Shown here: positions 29,346 through 38,343 of the stretch, one piece after another | How the letters are laid out: each line of letters begins with the position of its first letter | How positions within the stretch are numbered: position 1 is the first letter of the stretch | Assembly: GCF_000317205.1 (NCBI RefSeq) | Contig: NZ_AJLK01000085.1 | Coordinates: forward strand, 32,176-96,175 | Reading direction: 5' to 3' | DNA length: 64,000 nt | From: Fischerella muscicola PCC 7414 | GTDB lineage: Bacteria > Cyanobacteriota > Cyanobacteriia > Cyanobacteriales > Nostocaceae | Made by a program: the position numbers and the translations under genes | The notes under the pieces: model-generated | Seen by the model: the letters and a program-made list of their open reading frames with translations, nothing else | The model's database searches: none | What the model was told of the DNA's origin: nothing

Positions 29346-30908
29346 ATGGCACTGGAATCTGCTGTCGGCGAAGTCGCAATCGAACAAAATTTAAAGCAAT
29401 TTCTCCTGGTACTCTCGGTTTCCCTAAGTGTGGCGACTTTACCGCAAGTTTTTAGCTGGTTTCGCCATATTCCCTACACATTACTTTTAGTGATAGCTGG
29501 GTTGGGGTTAGCTTTAGTAGATGTACGATTAGTCAATCTTTCTCCAGAATTAATTTTGGCGATTTTTCTGCCACCTTTATTATTTGAAGCCGCCTGGAAT
29601 TTAAAGTGGTCTAACTTAAAGCAAGATTTTATTCCTATCTGTCTGTATGCAGTGGTAGGAGTATTGATTTCCATTGCAGGTGTGGCGTTGGGTTTGAATC
29701 TTGTGGCAGGAATACCCCTAACAACAGCACTGTTAGTGGGAGCAAGTTTATCGGCTACTGATCCTGTTTCCGTTACAGCTTTGTTTAGAGAACTCGGGGT
29801 AGATAAACGCCTGACAACATTGATGGAGGGTGAGAGTTTATTTAATGATGGTATGGCAGTTGTTGCCTTCAGTTTTTTAGTTGCATTGCCTTTGGGAAAA
29901 GCACAACTGGGAATTCAGCCTGTGGTAGTGCAACTATTTACGGTTGTTGGCATTGGTTTAGCTGTAGGTGGTTTGATAGGGTTTGGTATTTCCTATCTCA
30001 CTCAAAGATTTGATTTACCATTGGTGGAACAATCTTTGACTCTTGTTTCTGCTTACGGAACTTATATCATTGCCGAAGAATTGGGTGGATCGGGTGTAAT
30101 AGCAGTTGTGACTGTTGGCTTGATTTTGGGTAATTTTGGTTCTCGAATTGGCATGAACCCACGAACACGGGTAATAGTCAGTGAATTTTGGGAATTTTTA
30201 GCTTTTTTTGTAAATTCAATAGTGTTTCTGTTGATTGGTGATCAAGTTAGATTCGTTGACTTGGCAGAAAATCTGACAATCATAGCTGTGACTATTGCGG
30301 GAATGGTTTTAGCACGAGCGATCGCAGTCTACGGTTTAGGGTTTCTCAGTAATCGCCTTGCTAATTCCGATATTTCCTTACCAGAACAAACTATACTCTG
30401 GTGGGGAGGTCTACGAGGATCTGTTTCTATTGCCCTGGCGTTGAGTGTACCGAGTATCCTGAGTGAACGAGAAGACCTAATCAACACCGTATTCGGAGTT
30501 GTTTTATTTACTTTGTTAGTACAGGGATTAACTACCAAGCCTTTGTTAGAAAAACTCCAACTTCTGGGTGATCAGCCATTGCGACAGCAATATTTAGAAT
30601 TTATTGCTCGTCAAACTGCGCTCAAACGTGTATTAGAATACTTGGGACAAGTAGAAGAACGTCCAGGACTCGAACCGGAATTTTACCGCTATCAAGAGAC
30701 TTTAATTAAAGGCGAACTTCAGCGTTTAGAAGAACAAATTGATAAATTACATAATGAATATCCTAATCTGCGGGACTTCACAGCCGAACAGTTGCGAACG
30801 GAATTACTTTCGGTAGAAGCAGACACCTACGCTGAATTTGTGCGATCGGGTCGGTTAAATCAAGAACTTGCGCCTTTGCTTGAGGATGTTCTAGAAGATG
30901 GGGATTAG
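29346..30908 (+). CDS. CPA1-family Na+/H+ antiporter
   Basis: A 520-residue transporter with about 12 helices in residues 15-400. Marks are LPPLLFEAAWNL, the ion-site ATDPVSVTALF, and EGESLFNDGMAVV, all typical of the NhaP/CPA1 family. It exchanges Na+ (or K+) for H+ across a membrane. The last ~110 residues form a charged, helical cytoplasmic tail (LEYLGQVEERPGLEPEFYRY), as in other cyanobacterial members, likely regulatory. A MITE-like element follows. Confidence 0.9.
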   Translation: MALESAVGEVAIEQNLKQFLLVLSVSLSVATLPQVFSWFRHIPYTLLLVIAGLGLALVDVRLVNLSPELILAIFLPPLLFEAAWNLKWSNLKQDFIPICLYAVVGVLISIAGVALGLNLVAGIPLTTALLVGASLSATDPVSVTALFRELGVDKRLTTLMEGESLFNDGMAVVAFSFLVALPLGKAQLGIQPVVVQLFTVVGIGLAVGGLIGFGISYLTQRFDLPLVEQSLTLVSAYGTYIIAEELGGSGVIAVVTVGLILGNFGSRIGMNPRTRVIVSEFWEFLAFFVNSIVFLLIGDQVRFVDLAENLTIIAVTIAGMVLARAIAVYGLGFLSNRLANSDISLPEQTILWWGGLRGSVSIALALSVPSILSEREDLINTVFGVVLFTLLVQGLTTKPLLEKLQLLGDQPLRQQYLEFIARQTALKRVLEYLGQVEERPGLEPEFYRYQETLIKGELQRLEEQIDKLHNEYPNLRDFTAEQLRTELLSVEADTYAEFVRSGRLNQELAPLLEDVLEDGD

Positions 30909-31023
30909 GAAGAAATAGGTAAGGGATAAGGGAAGTTTTTTTATACTTCCCGTGGTTGATGCAAAATTTACCTACTTTTATTTAAGGTAATTAAATTGTG
31001 GCTAACGCCAATAATTAGAGGTC

Positions 31024-31185
31024 ATTTATAAAGTAAAAATAAAATTCTTGTAGGGTGTGTTAGGCGCAGACTTTGGCTATAGATTCTCATGAAAAATATG
31101 ATAAAAGCGCCTAACGCACCATCTTATCTAGCGGTGCGTTAGGCTGAAGCCATAACGCACCCTACTTAAGATTTACTTTATAAAT
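31024..31185. mobile_element. MITE-like element with 14-bp terminal inverted repeats
   Basis: ATTTATAAAGTAAA (31024-31037) and its exact complement (31172-31185) bound a 162-bp stretch. A second inverted pair, GTAGGGTGTGTTA and TAACGCACCCTAC, lies inside at 31050 and 31165, with GCGCCTAACGCACC / GGTGCGTTAGGC between. No coding capacity. No clear target duplication is visible. Confidence 0.7.
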
Positions 31186-31228
31186 AGTCTCTTACACTTG
31201 CCTGCATCTAGAGCCAAATTGATTAAAT

Positions 31229-33586
31229 ATGCCAGAATTTGCCGGAGAATTACCCATCCGTGAACCAGTGTGGAATGCGATCGCATCTGTTGAGCAGATC
31301 CAATGCCAAGATCGGGGTATAGATTTTCACTGTGGTGTCGCTCGTCTGTCTCTCTACATCGTTGCTCCCAATCTTGTACGAGTACGCTTTTCACCTACAG
31401 GAGAATTTAGACCCAGACGTTCATGGGCTGTAACACCGAAAAATGAGGAGTGGTCTGTTGTAGCTTTTGATATCCAAGAAACAGCAACCGAGGTAATAAT
31501 AGAAACCGAAAAAATTCGGGTATGCGTTCAGCGTCATCCTTGTCGAGTCCAGTTTTTTGACAAAGCAGGTCGTCCTTTTGCCCAAGATACAGGTTTGGGG
31601 ATAGGTTGGCGACAACTGGGAACAGATAAATCTCAAGTTGCTTGCTGGAAGCAAATCGAGACAGAAGAAAATTATTATGGCTTTGGGGAACGGGCAGGCT
31701 TACTGAATCAAAAAGGTAAGCGTTTTACTAATTGGACAACGGATAGCTTAGATTACACTATGCTGACGGACGCAATGTATCAAGCCATTCCGTTTTTTAT
31801 GGCGCTGCGTCAGGGGGTAGGCTATGGTTTGTTTTTTAACACTACCTTTTGGAGCCGCTTTGATGTTGGGGTTGACCAGCCAGATATTTTGCGATTAGAA
31901 ACCCTTGGTGGAGAACTGGACTACTACATTATTTACAGTCCCGAACCCGCAGAGATAGTTCAGACTTACACCCAATTAACAGGGCGAATGTCACTACCGC
32001 CACAGTGGGCTTTGGGTTATCATCAATGCCGTTGGAGTTACGACTCAGAATCAGAAGTCCGGCAATTAGTACAGCAATTGCGTCAGCGCCGTATTCCCTG
32101 CGATGTCATTCATTTAGATATTGATTATATGTTTGGCTACCGGGTGTTTACGTGGAATCCCCAGCGATTTCCAGATCCCCAAAAATTGCTCAGTGACTTA
32201 GCAGAGGATGGTATCAAAGTAGTTACTATCGTCGATCCGGGAGTAAAATTTGAACCCCAAGCAGATTACGCCGTCTACGATCAAGGTTTAGAAAAAGATT
32301 ACTTTATCCGCAGGGCAGACGGTAAGGTTTTTCATGGCTATGTTTGGCCTGGTCGGGCTGTTTTCCCGGACTTTCTGCGCCCGGAGGTGCGTCAGTGGTG
32401 GGGAGACTTGCACCGTAATCTGACTGATGTTGGTGTGGCTGGGATTTGGAATGATATGAATGAGCCAGCCATGAACGATCGCCCCTTTGGAGATGAGGGC
32501 GGACAAAAAATATTTTTCCCGATGGATGCACCCAGTGGCCCTGAGGATGAGCCTACAACCTACGCCGAAACTCATAACCTCTACGGCTTCATGATGGCTC
32601 GTGCTTGTCGCCAAGCAGTGGAAAAATTGCGAGAGCGATCGCGTACTTTTATCTTGACCCGTTCTGGTTACGCAGGTGTGCAGAAATGGTCGGCGGTATG
32701 GACAGGAGATAATCACTCTCTCTGGGAATACCTAGAAATGTCCCTGCCAATGCTCTGTAATTTAGGTTTATCTGGTGTAGCATTTGTCGGGGCAGATATT
32801 GGGGGATTTGCGGGTGATGCCACGCCAGAATTATTTGCCCGTTGGATGCAGGCAGGAATGTTGTATCCCTTTATGCGCGCCCACTCGATGATTAACACTA
32901 AGCGTCATGAACCTTGGGAATTTGGGCCGCAAGTAGAAGCAATCTGCCGTCAATACATCGAACTGCGCTACCGATTACTACCTTATATATACACTCTGTT
33001 CTGGGAAGCAGCTACCACAGGCGCACCAGTTTTGCGACCTCTGGTTTATCATTATCCAGACGATCCCAAAACCTACGAATTATACGACCAAGTACTTTTA
33101 GGTTCATTCCTCATGGCAGCACCCGTCTACCGACCGGGGGTAGAAAAACGCATGGTTTACCTACCAGCAGGAACTTGGTACGACTGGTGGACAGGAGAAT
33201 CTTACCAAGGTGCAACCTATATTCTTGCCGATGCACCGATAGAAAAGATGCCCATGTACATCCGTGCTGGATCAATAATTCCCCTTGGCCCAGTCATGCA
33301 GTATGTAGGCGAGTCACCCCTCAATCAACTGCGGTTGCGAGTTACTCCAGGTAGAGGCGAGTGGACACTGTATGAAGATGACGGGCATTCCTTTGCCTAC
33401 CGTGATGGCGCTTGCTCAACTACAACCTATCGAGTGTATTTAGAAGATACACAGGTAGTGGTAGAAATTCAAGCTAGGCAAGGACAGTGGACTCCCCACC
33501 CACGCAACGTTATTGTTGAGGTTGTAGGTAAAGGAGAACAAGAATTTGTAGATGACGGTTCTGTACGTCGCCTAATTTTTTCTTGA
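31229..33586 (+). CDS. GH31 family alpha-glucosidase
   Basis: A 785-residue glycoside hydrolase of family 31. An N-terminal beta-sandwich (to about 250) precedes a (beta/alpha)8 barrel with the nucleophile D409 (GIWNDMNEP) and the acid/base D494 (WTGDN). C-terminal beta domains follow (TLYEDDGHSFAYRDG). It releases glucose from the ends of alpha-glucans or similar oligosaccharides; the exact substrate is not readable. No signal peptide is seen, so it is likely cytoplasmic. Confidence 0.92.
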   Translation: MPEFAGELPIREPVWNAIASVEQIQCQDRGIDFHCGVARLSLYIVAPNLVRVRFSPTGEFRPRRSWAVTPKNEEWSVVAFDIQETATEVIIETEKIRVCVQRHPCRVQFFDKAGRPFAQDTGLGIGWRQLGTDKSQVACWKQIETEENYYGFGERAGLLNQKGKRFTNWTTDSLDYTMLTDAMYQAIPFFMALRQGVGYGLFFNTTFWSRFDVGVDQPDILRLETLGGELDYYIIYSPEPAEIVQTYTQLTGRMSLPPQWALGYHQCRWSYDSESEVRQLVQQLRQRRIPCDVIHLDIDYMFGYRVFTWNPQRFPDPQKLLSDLAEDGIKVVTIVDPGVKFEPQADYAVYDQGLEKDYFIRRADGKVFHGYVWPGRAVFPDFLRPEVRQWWGDLHRNLTDVGVAGIWNDMNEPAMNDRPFGDEGGQKIFFPMDAPSGPEDEPTTYAETHNLYGFMMARACRQAVEKLRERSRTFILTRSGYAGVQKWSAVWTGDNHSLWEYLEMSLPMLCNLGLSGVAFVGADIGGFAGDATPELFARWMQAGMLYPFMRAHSMINTKRHEPWEFGPQVEAICRQYIELRYRLLPYIYTLFWEAATTGAPVLRPLVYHYPDDPKTYELYDQVLLGSFLMAAPVYRPGVEKRMVYLPAGTWYDWWTGESYQGATYILADAPIEKMPMYIRAGSIIPLGPVMQYVGESPLNQLRLRVTPGRGEWTLYEDDGHSFAYRDGACSTTTYRVYLEDTQVVVEIQARQGQWTPHPRNVIVEVVGKGEQEFVDDGSVRRLIFS

Positions 33587-33589
33587 TTG

Positions 33590-33652
33590 ACTACCACAGA
33601 TGCACACCGATATCTCATCTGTGTTTATCTGTGTGCATCTGTGTTCGCTTTA
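33590..33652. repeat. CATCTGTGT-type inverted repeat
   Basis: ACAGATGCACACCGATATCTC is followed by ATCTGTGTTTATCTGTGTGC. Related copies lie at about 40616-40655, 40830-40885 and within 5027-5067. This copy supplies the end of the amidohydrolase pseudogene (NTDAHR). Confidence 0.75.
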
Positions 33653-34762
33653 TTTCCATAAAGAGAAATAGCGTTTTCCCGCAAAACAGCATTAGCAATC
33701 TCATCCACTTCACTAACGCTAAGATCGCCATCTCGAATTGCTGCTTCTAGCACTTCTGCCAGAATTTGACGCCCCCACTTTGCCCCCAAATAATACAATT
33801 CCGGAATTAAATGATCATCGGAGGAATACATCAGTTTAGTAGTAGGAGTCAACTCCAATAATTGCTTCACCACTTTACGCATTCCCGCTACACTCAAAAA
33901 AGGTACTACCAAACCAAAATCTAAATAGACTTGAGATAGACAGAAGCCAAATATCCAGCTTCCTGCATGTATGGATAAGAAGCATGAAGCAGGACAATAG
34001 GAACATGACGATACTGAGGTGACTCCAATAGCTCACGTAGGTAAAGAGGATTTGCCAATCGCAAATCCAAATCAGGATCGCCATAGCCAGTATGAAATTG
34101 TACTGGTAACTGATATTTGTCGGCAATTAAAAGTGCTTGATGCAGTAGAAAATCAATTAGATGTTTGTCCGCAAGACGTAGAGGTTGATTTCAAATTGTT
34201 GTTTAATATCGTAAAAACTGCAAGCTGCTGCTGCTAAAGCCACTGGTTTGATATCTAAACCTGTGCGATAACAAGCAATACTCTTAAACGCAACAACACC
34301 AGCAGGTGGTGGATCGATTTCCCGAATAAAGTTTTCTAAAAATGCCTCAAAATCGTCTGTTTTCGGTATTAGTTGTTCTGCCAAAAGTTCTAGTCGTAAA
34401 ATCCTTTTAACAGTAATAAATTTTTCATGCCATGCAATCGGTAATATGGCATCTGGTTGCAATCCATCGTCTAAGAAAATTGCTTCTAAATTGGCAGTCC
34501 TAAAACAGAGTTTTGTTAACTCTTCTAATCCCAACTCTTGCCGACGTGCCAATATTGCTTCTTCCTGTGCCTCACAATCTAGAAAATTAGCTATGTCTCG
34601 TAAACTGCGTCGGTAAAATAAAGTATGTCGAGCATGATAGTTGACTATTTCTGGAGCATAGCCTTCGGTAAACGCAGCAGCATAAGGATAACGGGTAGCT
34701 ACTTCTGGTCGTAGCAGGTTATGGGCATGTTGATCTATTACAGGAATGTCCAAGAGATTCAT
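33625..34762 (-). pseudogene. Amidohydrolase-family gene broken by two frameshifts
   Basis: The N-terminal frame (34762 to about 34185) begins MNLLDIPVIDQHAHN with the metal-binding HxH of amidohydrolases. Its frame then runs into a stop at 34157. A second frame (about 34184-33938) reads RLADKHLIDFLLHQALLIAD, then FHTGYGDPDLDL and VLLHASYPY. The third (from about 33937) reads YLDFGLVVPFLSVAGMRKV and YSSDDHLIPELYY. Joining them with one added base at about 34184 and one at about 33937 restores a single protein of about 380 residues. The family usually acts like glutamate-ammonia-ligase-associated or renal-dipeptidase-type hydrolases. The loss is either real or due to errors in the assembly. 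Confidence 0.8.
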
Positions 34763-34794
34763 CTCAAATCCTCGCTGAAGCTTCCCGCTATTTG

Positions 34795-35397
34795 CTACTT
34801 CTGTGTAGCTGTGCTAGCCTCTTGTATGCTAACTGGCTGTAATTGTTCTACATTTTGACCTGGCGATCGCCCTGGTGCGAGGTAATGACTCAGCCACAGT
34901 AAACTACCAAAAAATACAGTAAGTAATCCAATCAAAGCACGAGTCAACAATTTGACCTGAGAACGCAAAAATTTTACTTCTCTGGTTTGCTCATCCAGTT
35001 CTGAAATATAAGCGGCTGGAGGGAGTTTTTGTTCAATAATTACTTGTGTGTTTTGTACAGTTTGATTTCTAAAAGTAACCTGTTGGTGTAACCAATTAGT
35101 AATCAATTGCGGGCAGTTTTTTCTCACCCAATGCCAAGCAAAAATTCTAAATGCTGGCTTGGACATTCTAGCTATAAATTTTAATACCCTCTTAACAGGT
35201 CGAGAGCGAAACCTTTTGTTAATTAGATGAACTGAACCTACATCGTAAAGACGATCAAAGATGAGCTTGACAGTAGCTTCTTCTTTATTGGTCAGATATT
35301 CAATAATCAGAAAAACTTCTTGCATCAATTCTTCTTCTTTATTGTTTTCTGCCAAAACTTTTGCTAAATCATTTGATGTTTTTACTGGATTATTCAT
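34795..35397 (-). CDS. Single-helix membrane protein of unknown function
   Basis: A 200-residue protein. The first 60 residues are helical and acidic, residues 60-90 are very basic (FRSRPVKRVLKFIARMSKPAF), and a hydrophobic helix lies at about 152-170 (LIGLLTVFFGSLLWLSHYL). The family is not recognised. It lies 32 bases upstream of the amidohydrolase pseudogene on the same strand. Confidence 0.55.
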   Translation of the reverse strand: MNNPVKTSNDLAKVLAENNKEEELMQEVFLIIEYLTNKEEATVKLIFDRLYDVGSVHLINKRFRSRPVKRVLKFIARMSKPAFRIFAWHWVRKNCPQLITNWLHQQVTFRNQTVQNTQVIIEQKLPPAAYISELDEQTREVKFLRSQVKLLTRALIGLLTVFFGSLLWLSHYLAPGRSPGQNVEQLQPVSIQEASTATQK

Positions 35398-35908
35398 AAA
35401 TTTTGCTCTGGCAGCGCATCTTTAATCTTTAAGTAAGACAATATTTTAATTATTCAAAAAAGCCAATATGTCAACAAGCTTGTTTAGAAAAAATTTAATA
35501 TTCACAGCACAAAGTGCCACATAAACTATGAAGCACTTTATGTACTGGAATGAAGAGGCTATACGTAATCCATAGAGGTAAAAACTTTACACCTCAAAAT
35601 AAAAGTAAACAAGCTGTTTTTTTGCTGGATTGTAAATCTAAAATTATCTTAAAGGTTATCGTTGCCAAAAAAAATTACCTCTAGAGAGATTTATTGAATT
35701 GGTTGGTTGTTGGTGGTTGATTGTTGGTGGTTAGTGGTTAGTAGTTAGTGGTTAGTAGTTACTGGTTATTCTTTTACTCCCCACACCCCCCACACTCCCC
35801 ATCTCCCCACTGCCCCTTCGCCCCTAATCCCCACTCCCTTGGGGGAGTGGGGGCCCCGAGTTCCCCAGAGGGGACCCCCGCCTTCCCCACCTCCCCACCT
35901 CTTCACAT
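35398..35908. other. Repeat-rich spacer
   Basis: No gene is seen. AT-rich to 35695, then GGTTGGTTGTTGGTGG and TTAGTGGTTAGTAGTTAGTG heptamers (about 35700-35765), CCCCACACTCCCC units, and a copy of the GC-rich repeat at 35821-35890. Confidence 0.6.
35821..35890 (+). repeat. GC-rich dispersed repeat, copy 1
   Basis: CCCCACTCCC and GGGAGTGGGG form a hairpin around TTGG; GGCCCCGAGTTCCCC and AGAGGGGACCCCC follow. Copies: 43093-43160 and 43219-43276 (minus), 63944-64000 (plus), and a decayed one at about 25300. Confidence 0.85.
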
Positions 35909-36673
35909 CTACCAAGGTAAACGACTACCATCCCACGAAAAGAACTGGCCGCTATCCTCTATCTGTAGCTGGTCGATAACAGCAAGCAATTGGTTGACGG
36001 TAAGTTCTACTGAGAAGAGTTTTTCTGTAGGTACATTCTTTTGAAAAGGTTTAGAAAGACGAGTATCAGTTGTACCAGGATGCAATGTTACAACTATGGT
36101 TTTGGGACTGGTTCTACCGTACTCTATTGCTACGTTTCGCATCAACATATTTAGGGCAGCTTTAGAAGCGCGATACCCATACCATCCACCAAGCTGGTTA
36201 TCACCTATACTTCCGATTTTGGCAGAAATACTCGCAAAAACACTGCGATCGCTATGACGAAATAACGGTAACAGATGTTTAGCAAGCAACACTGCACCAA
36301 TACTATTAACCTGAAAATAGCGCATTAAATTCTCAGAGTTAACCTGTTTGAGGCTTTTTTCTGGTTGCAGCGTCCCTTCATGGAGAACCCCAACACAGTT
36401 AACAACCAAATGTAGTTTATCTATCTCCGCCCGCAGAAGTTGTACACCTTGAGAAATTTGTGCCTCATCTGTAATATCTACCCTCAGACAAGTTAGTTTC
36501 TCAGGATATTGATCTGACAACGCTATTAACTCAACAGCTGATTCTGGTTGACGATAGGTAGCATAAACTCTATTAATACCCTGCAATTGTAGTAATTTTT
36601 TTACAAATCCTAAACCGATACCTTGACTAGCACCCACAATCAAGGCATTACATGAGTCGGTATGAGTAAACAT
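35909..36673 (-). CDS. SDR-family oxidoreductase
   Basis: A 254-residue short-chain dehydrogenase. The cofactor loop is VGASQGIGLG near residue 13-22, followed by NCVGV in place of NNAG, then a Ser in ISAKIGS and the YxxxK pair in YGYRASKAAL. The sequence belongs to the CsgA/C-factor-like cluster of SDRs, whose substrates are largely unknown. No partner gene is evident. Confidence 0.85.
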   Translation of the reverse strand: MFTHTDSCNALIVGASQGIGLGFVKKLLQLQGINRVYATYRQPESAVELIALSDQYPEKLTCLRVDITDEAQISQGVQLLRAEIDKLHLVVNCVGVLHEGTLQPEKSLKQVNSENLMRYFQVNSIGAVLLAKHLLPLFRHSDRSVFASISAKIGSIGDNQLGGWYGYRASKAALNMLMRNVAIEYGRTSPKTIVVTLHPGTTDTRLSKPFQKNVPTEKLFSVELTVNQLLAVIDQLQIEDSGQFFSWDGSRLPW

Positions 36674-36784
36674 GTTTTATGTGATGGTTGTTGGTGGTTG
36701 GTTGTTGATTGTTGTTTGTTTCAACTAATATCTTGCATCAATTCCAACCACAGCCAAAGATTAAAATCCTTGGCTGATAGCGCA

Positions 36785-36846
36785 AGTCCTCTTCAGAGGA
36801 CTAAATTGCGACTGAGCAAATTTTCCTCAGTCCATTTAAATGGACT
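36785..36846. repeat. Two 18-bp palindromes in tandem
   Basis: AGTCCTCTTCAGAGGACT (36785-36802) and AGTCCATTTAAATGGACT (36829-36846) are both perfect and share the AGTCC/GGACT ends. They lie between the SDR gene and bciB, 26 bases apart. Confidence 0.85.
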
Positions 36847-36929
36847 TCAGCTGTAAGCCTGGAACTTTAGTTCTGGGCGATGGAGTGGGCTGCAATATAT
36901 CAGTTCCAACCAACAAACAACCAACAACA

Positions 36930-38129
36930 TTATTCCGGCAATTTATACTGCCCTACGATACGCTTGGCATACTCTGGAACATGTTCCTCTAATTTCTCAG
37001 GATGATTCCGTTTTACATAAAGATAATTGCGGGTGAAGTGGGAATCTATCGAGAAACGGGCGTATTCCAAACCTTTGGGGCCGATTTTTTCAATTACTAC
37101 ACCCATAAGTTTTGCTGCCCACATTGGTAGGGTAACACCTTTATCGTAAGCTGGTATACTTTGTTGCACTGCTGCTATGCGATCGCCTTTGGACATGACT
37201 GGTTGAGTTTCTAGCTGGTCTTTCACCAATTCCAGCATTTCCCGACCGCGTTCATTTCTGACTACAATCCATTGCCAGCCGAAAGGTGCGCCCATATACC
37301 CAACTACCAAATCAGCTAGGGAATTTACGTAGTCAAAACAACTCATACACGAAGGGGCAAACACATCCTTAAGTTGATTTGTTTTCAAACCAAAGAAAGG
37401 CACTGTTTCCGTTGATCCATCTTCGTGTTTAAAGTGAACCCGGAAGTCTTGCATAAACTCGTAATGTACGACTGTTTCAGGCGATCTACTTGTAGTTTCT
37501 AAGAATTTTTGCAGTCCAGCACGAGTTACATTATCTACACATGGTGTACCTAATACATAAAGCTTTTCCAGACCCAATTTCTTTTCCACTGCCCGCAAAG
37601 CTTGGATTTGACAACCAACACCAATCACTAACAGTCGCTTCATCCCTGATTTTTCTACTTGTTCCAAAACCGAGAGATTTGGTGAAAGAGTCGGTTTATT
37701 TACCCGCGCAGCTAGTATTTCTTCTGGAGTACGGGCAATCACAGGCATAGGCCCGAAGCGGTCTTCTTTGGTATTTTGCACACAAACCACGCCTTCGACC
37801 ATGCCCAGATTCAGCATTTCAATAGCGATCGTACTCACAATTCCCGTCCATTGCGCACCAGGAATCGGCTGCTGTTTTCGCGCCGCTATCATATTTTGAT
37901 GAACCCCAAAATAAAGTTCATCAGCATTATCTAAATCGCGAGAACGAGTGTGTGTCTGTGCTTCAAGTTCGTCTATTTGCTGATTAATAAAAGCACAGGC
38001 TTGCTTGACATAATGAATATAGTATGTATCACACAGCCCACATTCGCTGCACAGTTCCTTAGCAGGGCGACGGCTACCAGGTTTGAGGGCTTTGGCTTTT
38101 TTGTGTTTGGGAAAATCTACTGAGGTCAT
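36930..38129 (-). CDS. bciB: Ferredoxin-type 3,8-divinyl (proto)chlorophyllide reductase
   Basis: A 399-residue iron-sulfur flavoprotein of the F420-hydrogenase beta-subunit family. N-terminal ELCSECGLCDTYYI and the later CMSCFDYVNSLADLVVGYMG carry Cys ligands for 4Fe-4S clusters; GVGCQIQALR and LGTPCVDN are also conserved. The full pattern is that of BciB (Synechocystis slr1923 type), which reduces the 8-vinyl group in chlorophyll synthesis. The related 7-hydroxymethyl-chlorophyll reductase of plants is a less likely option. Confidence 0.88.
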   Translation of the reverse strand: MTSVDFPKHKKAKALKPGSRRPAKELCSECGLCDTYYIHYVKQACAFINQQIDELEAQTHTRSRDLDNADELYFGVHQNMIAARKQQPIPGAQWTGIVSTIAIEMLNLGMVEGVVCVQNTKEDRFGPMPVIARTPEEILAARVNKPTLSPNLSVLEQVEKSGMKRLLVIGVGCQIQALRAVEKKLGLEKLYVLGTPCVDNVTRAGLQKFLETTSRSPETVVHYEFMQDFRVHFKHEDGSTETVPFFGLKTNQLKDVFAPSCMSCFDYVNSLADLVVGYMGAPFGWQWIVVRNERGREMLELVKDQLETQPVMSKGDRIAAVQQSIPAYDKGVTLPMWAAKLMGVVIEKIGPKGLEYARFSIDSHFTRNYLYVKRNHPEKLEEHVPEYAKRIVGQYKLPE

Positions 38130-38281
38130 TAAAATTTCTTCTTTAAAAACTCAGATCATTTATTTCACACTATCTCAGAGATTAGTACCAAACGAGTGCC
38201 AAAGAACATCAAAATCAATAATGGATTGTAATTGCCTAATTAGTACTAGACCACATAAGTTTTGACTCTTTGTGAGGCGTC

Positions 38282-38314
38282 AGATCCCCGACTTTTTTGA
38301 AAAGTCGGGGATCT
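38282..38314. repeat. 33-bp dispersed palindrome, copy 3
   Basis: AGATCCCCGACTTTT and its complement around a 3-base centre. The inner stem is T-A where copies 1 and 2 have C-G, so pairing is kept. It lies 30 bases after the stop of the WD40 gene. Confidence 0.95.
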
Positions 38315-38343
38315 GGCTCACCTATCAAAATCAATTTGGTGAA

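Noticed and set aside
33875..34126. Separate hydrophobic 83-residue gene
   Set aside because: It is an out-of-frame reading of the broken amidohydrolase; the family sequence reads in another frame across it.
36930..38129. 7-hydroxymethyl chlorophyll a reductase
   Set aside because: Cyanobacteria mostly lack the chlorophyll b cycle, and the sequence fits the BciB group better.
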